The notes under the pieces are model-generated. The model had not been told where the DNA came from. It ran no database searches and was given only the letters and a program-made list of their open reading frames with translations. From NCBI RefSeq assembly GCF_030316855.1, contig NZ_JASZYR010000026.1, positions 1-47,593 of the forward strand: a stretch of 47,593 nucleotides of DNA. Direction: 5' to 3'. How positions within the stretch are numbered: the stretch's first letter is position 1; every line of letters starts with the position of its first letter. Both the position numbers and the translations under genes were made by a program. This DNA is from Variovorax sp. J22P240. GTDB lineage: Bacteria > Pseudomonadota > Gammaproteobacteria > Burkholderiales > Burkholderiaceae_C. Shown here one piece after another: positions 43,692-47,593 of the stretch.

Positions 43692-43769
43692 GCCGGAATG
43701 CTTTCGTTGGAGTCGTTGACGCGACGCGTTTTACCCCAAACGGACGGCCTCCCCCGTCGCAGCCGTGAC

Positions 43770-44147
43770 CTAGTTCGTTCTACTGAGCTTTTCGCAGTAG
43801 TCCAGAAGGAGGTCAATTTCGGCGGACTTGTCGAAAAAGGCATCGGCGCCCATCGCCTTGGAGCGCGCACGCATATCCGGCGTCGCGTAGTTGCTGAGCA
43901 CCACGACCTTCTGATGGGCCGATCTCTTCCGGCAAGCGTCCACCACGCCGAGGCCATTGCCCTGGTCCAGGAACAGGTCGACGATCGCCACGTCCCAACT
44001 ATCCCGGTGGTTCCGCAACCACGACACGGCTTCGGCTTCGCCACTGGCGTGAGCGATCACCGTCGCATCCGCAATGTCTTCGAGAAAGCCGACGAGGTTG
44101 TCCCGGATCACCGGGTTGTCTTCGACCAGGTAGGTCTTGAAAGTCAT
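43770..44147 (-). CDS. single-domain response regulator
   Basis: A 125-residue receiver domain, starting MTFKTYLVEDNPVIRDNL, with phosphoacceptor Asp57 in VAIVDLFLDQGNG, Ser85 in VVLSNYA and Lys107 in FFDKSAE. It has no output domain. The ATG at 44147 gives the normal receiver start, although the frame is open to 44204. No kinase is adjacent; it could serve a kinase elsewhere. It lies 78 bases upstream of the SDR gene on the same strand. Confidence 0.86.
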   Translation of the reverse strand: MTFKTYLVEDNPVIRDNLVGFLEDIADATVIAHASGEAEAVSWLRNHRDSWDVAIVDLFLDQGNGLGVVDACRKRSAHQKVVVLSNYATPDMRARSKAMGADAFFDKSAEIDLLLDYCEKLSRTN

Positions 44148-44248
44148 TTTGAGGACAGGGCAAATCAGAGTTGACAGATGTTTTTCGTCTCTGATGCCCA
44201 TCATCCCTGTCCCTCATGACACCACGGTGGGTCATAGCGGCCAATGCA

Positions 44249-44266
44249 GGTAGGCATGCACCTACC
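44249..44266. repeat. short inverted repeat downstream of gshA
   Basis: GGTAGG (44249-44254) and CCTACC (44261-44266) surround CATGCA, itself palindromic to give an 18-bp perfect dyad. It lies 13 bases after the gshA stop. It could be a regulator site for the receiver gene or a weak terminator. Confidence 0.3.
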
Positions 44267-44279
44267 GAGTGCACACCGG

Positions 44280-45863
44280 TCAGAGCGCGGCGCGGGCTTG
44301 CGGCGTCTCGGCCCAGTGGTTCTTGAAGCCGAGGCGCGCCGGAGACACGTACTGTTCGCGGTAGATCTCGAAAGGCATGGTGTCGCTGGCCTCGATGCGC
44401 TCCTGGGCCTCGATCGAGGCTTGCGTCATGTGTTCGAACTGCGCTTGCTTCTCGGCCGGGAACGGCAGCGCGACCAGGGTTTCGCGTGTCCGCTCGGACT
44501 GGGCACGAACGAAGCCGACGAAGGAGTTGCCGTGCGCTTTCATGGCCTCCAGCACGCGTGCCGACGGCAGGACGGCCGGGTCGGCGAGCGCGGCGCGGGC
44601 GGCCTGCACGGCCTCGGCGTGCTTCGTTCCGCCGTGGGCCGCATCCAGCGCCCCGGCGATGGCAACGAATTCCTCGAGTAGTTCCGCCCCCCAATCGGTG
44701 AGCGCCACTTGACGGCCGTCGCGCAGCAATTGCAGGCCCGGTTCGCGTCCGCGCGCAGCCGTGACGTTCTGGTTGTGCGCCAGGTTGGCGATCTCCTCGC
44801 GCGTGTCGGGCGGGCTGTCCGTCAGCAGGCAGTGCAGCAGGAAGACATCGAGGAAACGCATGGTCTGTGCGTTGATGCCGACAGGCTCGAAGGGATCGAG
44901 GTCCATCAGCCGCACTTCGACGTATTCGACCCCGCGCTCGCGCAGCGCGTGCAGCGGTCGCTCGCCGGGGTAGATCACGCGCTTGGGGCGGATGGTGCCG
45001 TAGAACTCGTTCTCGATCTGCAGCAGGCTGGTGGCGAGCTGGTTGTAGTCGCCGCCGAGACTGCGGATGCCGATCGCCTCGTAGGCGGGCCACGGCCGCG
45101 TGAGTGCATCCTGGAGCGACGCGCCATAGCCGTCGAGGCTGTTGTAGCTCACGGCCAGCGATGCCTGCGCCTCGCTCTGGTAGCCCAGTCGACCCATGCG
45201 CAGCGAGGTGCCGTTGGGCATGTGCATGCTGCCCTCGCCCAGCGGCTGCAACTCGTGCGGCCGGCCGTCGACGAAGGTCGAACACAGCGCGGGCGATGCG
45301 CCGAAGAGGTAGAGCAACAGGAAGGCGTGCCTGCGAAAGTTGCGGATCAGCCCGAAATATTGCTCACTCGACACCTCCGGCAGCGACCAGTTGTAGTGAA
45401 TGCCCGAAATGGTCTGCATGCGCCGCCCGTAGCGGTGGCTCAGGCCCATGCGGTAGACGCTCTTGGCGCGACCAACGTTGGATGAGCCGTAGCGCCCGAT
45501 GGGGATGGTCTCATCGGTCGGCAGGCCGCACGGCATGCTCGATACCCAGAGCCGCTCGTCGCCGGCTTCGTCCAGCACGCGGTAGGTGAACTGGTGCACG
45601 CGCACCAGTTCTTCGAGCGCGGTCTCCACGTCGGCATGGGCGCCGGTGATGAGTTCGAGCTGCGACTCGCTGAAATCGGTGGTGATGTGCGGGTGCGTGA
45701 GCGCCGAACCCAGGGCCACGGGATGCGGCGTCAACGCCAGCTTGCCATCCGGTTGGGCACGGAGGCTCTCCTTCTCGATCCCGCGCCGGACTCCCCTCAG
45801 CCGTACGGGCGAGAGCGCGTCGAGGCGCTCCTTCAGTTGGGTCATGTTGATATGGCCTGTCAT
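44280..45863 (-). CDS. gshA: glutamate-cysteine ligase
   Basis: First enzyme of glutathione synthesis, of the gammaproteobacterial GshA type (about 527 residues from the ATG at 45863; ATG 45845 and an open frame to 45887 are alternatives). Characteristic segments are RRGIEKESLR near the N-terminus, TDFSESQLELITG, GIHYNWSLP, and EVRLMDLDPFEPVGI. These include the acidic metal-binding residues and the Glu of the active site. Complete and in good order. The upstream gap holds interspersed repeat copy 3. Confidence 0.94.
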   Translation of the reverse strand: MTGHINMTQLKERLDALSPVRLRGVRRGIEKESLRAQPDGKLALTPHPVALGSALTHPHITTDFSESQLELITGAHADVETALEELVRVHQFTYRVLDEAGDERLWVSSMPCGLPTDETIPIGRYGSSNVGRAKSVYRMGLSHRYGRRMQTISGIHYNWSLPEVSSEQYFGLIRNFRRHAFLLLYLFGASPALCSTFVDGRPHELQPLGEGSMHMPNGTSLRMGRLGYQSEAQASLAVSYNSLDGYGASLQDALTRPWPAYEAIGIRSLGGDYNQLATSLLQIENEFYGTIRPKRVIYPGERPLHALRERGVEYVEVRLMDLDPFEPVGINAQTMRFLDVFLLHCLLTDSPPDTREEIANLAHNQNVTAARGREPGLQLLRDGRQVALTDWGAELLEEFVAIAGALDAAHGGTKHAEAVQAARAALADPAVLPSARVLEAMKAHGNSFVGFVRAQSERTRETLVALPFPAEKQAQFEHMTQASIEAQERIEASDTMPFEIYREQYVSPARLGFKNHWAETPQARAAL

Positions 45864-45903
45864 TTTCGTGGGGCTGGACGGTAGCACGACAAGAAAGATG
45901 TTG

Positions 45904-45993
45904 CTCGCCCCCAGGCTTGCTCACTTCGTGTAGCCGCCACCCCCTGCCGGGGGCAACACCAGCGGCCCGGCGGAGCCGGTTCCGCGGTGTTTC
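45904..45993 (+). repeat. interspersed palindromic repeat, copy 3
   Basis: CTCGCCCCCAGGCTTGCTC, CACTTCGTGTAGCC, a CCCCC-TGCC-GGGGG hairpin, GGCCCGGCGGAGCCGG and TTCCGCGG, in the same order as the copy at 6412-6502. It lies upstream of gshA and downstream of the carboxylesterase gene. The rest of the 168-base gap contains no gene. Confidence 0.85.
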
Positions 45994-46031
45994 ACCAGCG
46001 GGCCTGGCTGCGCCGGCGATGGGGAACGGGC

Positions 46032-46688
46032 TCAGGCGAGGACGCGTAGCAGGAAAGCGTTGAGATCGGCGATTTCTTCCATGCAGACGGAGTGCTCCAT
46101 GGGGTATTCATGCCATTCGACGTCGTAGCCGAGGGCCTTGAGAGCGTCGCGGCCGTAGGTGGCGCGGGCGATGGGGATAACGCCGTCGCGCTGGCCGTGG
46201 ACCTGGAAGATGGGGGTGGACTGGTTGGCGGGGCTTCGCTCCGTCGCGATCGTCTCTGCCAGCGGGAGGTAGCCCGAGAGGCCGACGATGCCTGCCAGGC
46301 GTTCGGGGTGGCGCAGGCCGGTCATGAAGGACATGGCGCAGCCCTGGGAGAAGCCAGCGATGACGATGCGTCCGGCCGGGATGCCGCGTCCCTTTTCCTT
46401 CGCGAGCAGGGCCTCGATCGCGGCCTGTGAGCTGCGCAGGCCGGTTTCGTCCTCGGGTTGGCCGGGGCCCAGGATGTCATACCAGGCCGGCATGCGGTAG
46501 CCGCCGTTGATGGTGACGGGCATCACCGGCGCATTGGGGAACACGAATCGAACCGGGCCGACGGCCGAGAGGTCGAGTTCGTTGGCGATGGGCACGAAGT
46601 CATTGCCGTCGGCGCCCAGGCCGTGCATGAGGAGGACGGTCGCCGTGGGGTTCGGGCCGGTTTCGATTTCGATGGGAGGAAGTGACAT
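46032..46688 (-). CDS. carboxylesterase / phospholipase family hydrolase
   Basis: A 218-residue serine hydrolase of the YpfH/EstB-like carboxylesterase family. It has LLMHGLGADGNDF for the oxyanion hole, nucleophile Ser in IAGFSQGCAMS, Asp in HGQRDGVIPI and His in PMEHSVCMEE. Short acyl esters or lysophospholipids are typical substrates. The ATG at 46688 has GGAG directly upstream; the longer frame to 46982 overlaps the divergent ferredoxin gene and is rejected. Confidence 0.91.
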   Translation of the reverse strand: MSLPPIEIETGPNPTATVLLMHGLGADGNDFVPIANELDLSAVGPVRFVFPNAPVMPVTINGGYRMPAWYDILGPGQPEDETGLRSSQAAIEALLAKEKGRGIPAGRIVIAGFSQGCAMSFMTGLRHPERLAGIVGLSGYLPLAETIATERSPANQSTPIFQVHGQRDGVIPIARATYGRDALKALGYDVEWHEYPMEHSVCMEEIADLNAFLLRVLA

Positions 46689-46800
46689 GGCTCCGAAGTT
46701 ACCGCAGAACGGATGGCAAATCCCGTCAGGACGGCAGGTTGGCTGACTCGGCCTGCGATCGAGGGGCTCTAGGATTGCCGTCCACTCCAAGGAGTCCACA

Positions 46801-47127
46801 TTGAGCACCTCCCACGACACGGAGACCGCCGGCGCCCTGCTCGTCCGACCCAAGTTCGGCGGTGCGGCTTTGGTGTGCGGCGAATGCCAGAAGCGCAGCA
46901 ACGGGCCTTCGAAGCTGAAGGCCAAGGAAGTCCGCAAGCTGTTGAAGAAGGAACTGCACAACCTGCCGGTTCGCCTGCGCATCGTGCAGTGCAGTTGCCT
47001 GGGCCTCTGCCCCAGGAAAGCGCTGGCTGTCTCCGCCGTGGCTGACGGGCAGGTGCTGGCGGCGGAGCTTCGTTCAGAAGACGAGGCGCGTGCGGCCGCC
47101 GCCGCATTCGCACGGGCTTTCTCCTAG
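46801..47127 (+). CDS. thioredoxin-like [2Fe-2S] ferredoxin
   Basis: A 108-residue soluble protein with the four-cysteine pattern of Shethna-type thioredoxin-fold ferredoxins: CGEC near residues 26-29 and CSCLGLC near 64-70. Such proteins carry electrons, often to oxidoreductases. The TTG start at 46801 is supported by AAGGAG eight bases upstream. It is divergent from the carboxylesterase and convergent with the autotransporter gene. Confidence 0.83.
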   Translation: MSTSHDTETAGALLVRPKFGGAALVCGECQKRSNGPSKLKAKEVRKLLKKELHNLPVRLRIVQCSCLGLCPRKALAVSAVADGQVLAAELRSEDEARAAAAAFARAFS

Positions 47128-47157
47128 CCGCGTCGCTTTACCGGGGCATCGCTCCTG

Positions 47158-47593
47158 CTACCAGCTCATGCGCACGCCGAGCGAGCCTTGCACCGACGAC
47201 TTCAGCTGCACGTCGCCACCGGCATCGAAGAGCCGCCCGATTTCGCCGTACATCGTGACGACGGGGGTCAGCGCCAGCGTCATGCCGGCCGCGACTTCGG
47301 TCGAGGTGTAGCCCGTCGCACTCGCGATGTGCGTGCTCGCCGCCGGCCCCACGAAAGTGGCGATGTCCGAACCGGAACTCGCGTGGTAGACATTGAACCG
47401 GCCATAGGGCTGCAGGCGCCCCGCACGGGTGGCGATGTCGCCCTTGATGCGCAGGCCCAATCGGCCGATCCACCCGCCGTCAGCGTCCTGCTGCACGCGC
47501 GCGCCGCTGATCAGCACGTCGTCGAAGCTGCTGCGCTGGTAGGCGAGCTGCGCCTGCGGCTCGATGGTCCAGCCCTCGGCCAGAGCGAAAGGC
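47158..47593 (-). CDS. autotransporter outer-membrane beta-barrel, 3' end (partial)
   Basis: The frame runs off the right edge of the window on the minus strand, so the gene starts outside. The 144 visible residues are amphipathic beta-strands typical of the type V autotransporter translocator: WTIEPQAQLAYQRSSFDD, GGWIGRLGLRIKGD, LQPYGRFNVYH, PVVTMYGEIGRLFDAG. They end in SLGVRMSW with the aromatic terminal residue needed for Bam-dependent insertion. The passenger domain cannot be seen. Confidence 0.85.
   Translation of the reverse strand, partial: PFALAEGWTIEPQAQLAYQRSSFDDVLISGARVQQDADGGWIGRLGLRIKGDIATRAGRLQPYGRFNVYHASSGSDIATFVGPAASTHIASATGYTSTEVAAGMTLALTPVVTMYGEIGRLFDAGGDVQLKSSVQGSLGVRMSW

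Noticed and set aside
41400..44174. 924-codon plus-strand frame
   Set aside because: Antisense to the epoxide hydrolase, SDR and receiver genes, which all have complete family motifs.

Overview
The window is GC-rich chromosomal DNA from a betaproteobacterium of the order Burkholderiales, most likely a Comamonadaceae close to Variovorax. This is an inference from three things: the codon bias, protein sequences such as MutS, GlnS and the MuxABC-like pump, and an interspersed palindromic repeat of a kind common between genes in that family. No rRNA, tRNA or CRISPR array was found.

Left edge (1-2.9 kb): the end of an integrated element. It holds a tyrosine recombinase of the DUF4102/P4 type, a small frameshifted lipoprotein gene, an unknown protein with a nuclease-like core, and a 148-bp MITE-like unit with near-perfect terminal inverted repeats. 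The recombinase sits head-to-head with mutS. The first codons of the open mutS frame are AT-rich and have no family counterpart, so the element appears to have entered at the mutS 5' end.

2.9-10.8 kb: housekeeping and metabolic genes: mutS, an Anbu proteasome-like peptidase, an alpha/beta hydrolase flanked by inverted copies of the interspersed repeat, uppP, a GNAT acetyltransferase, a frameshifted hemolysin-III-type gene, an Asp/Glu racemase-like gene and a gltI 3' remnant.

10.8-20 kb: a tightly coupled four-gene RND efflux operon (adaptor, two RND pumps, outer-membrane factor) of the MdtABC/MuxABC-OpmB type. A CTTTAC-N5-CTTTAC direct repeat lies upstream.

20.2-24.5 kb: six co-directional genes, three of them small membrane proteins (DUF2306, DUF6622-like, 2TM), followed by a secreted hydrolase and a LytS/LytTR two-component pair. 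An intrinsic terminator closes the unit.

24.5-36.7 kb: a Pro/Tyr-repeat exported protein, glnS, an AstE/aspartoacylase-like protein, a type I methyltransferase pair (hsdM-hsdS) with no hsdR, a SnoaL-TetR operon with palindromic operator candidates, an aldo/keto reductase, the RbgA/YlqF GTPase, and a membrane LytTR regulator divergent from an acyltransferase-3. The last intergenic region has a 21-bp-spaced direct repeat and a terminator-like hairpin.

36.7-44.2 kb: an HPF-like protein, then a cluster that looks like one redox or metal signalling module: an exported cupredoxin, an exported superoxide-reductase-like protein without its cysteine ligand, a membrane histidine kinase coupled to a single-domain regulator, and a divergent REC-adenylate cyclase. 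An epoxide-hydrolase-like enzyme, an SDR and another single-domain regulator follow.

44.3-47.6 kb: gshA, a third copy of the interspersed repeat, a carboxylesterase, a 2Fe-2S thioredoxin-like ferredoxin and the 3' end of an autotransporter beta-barrel gene.
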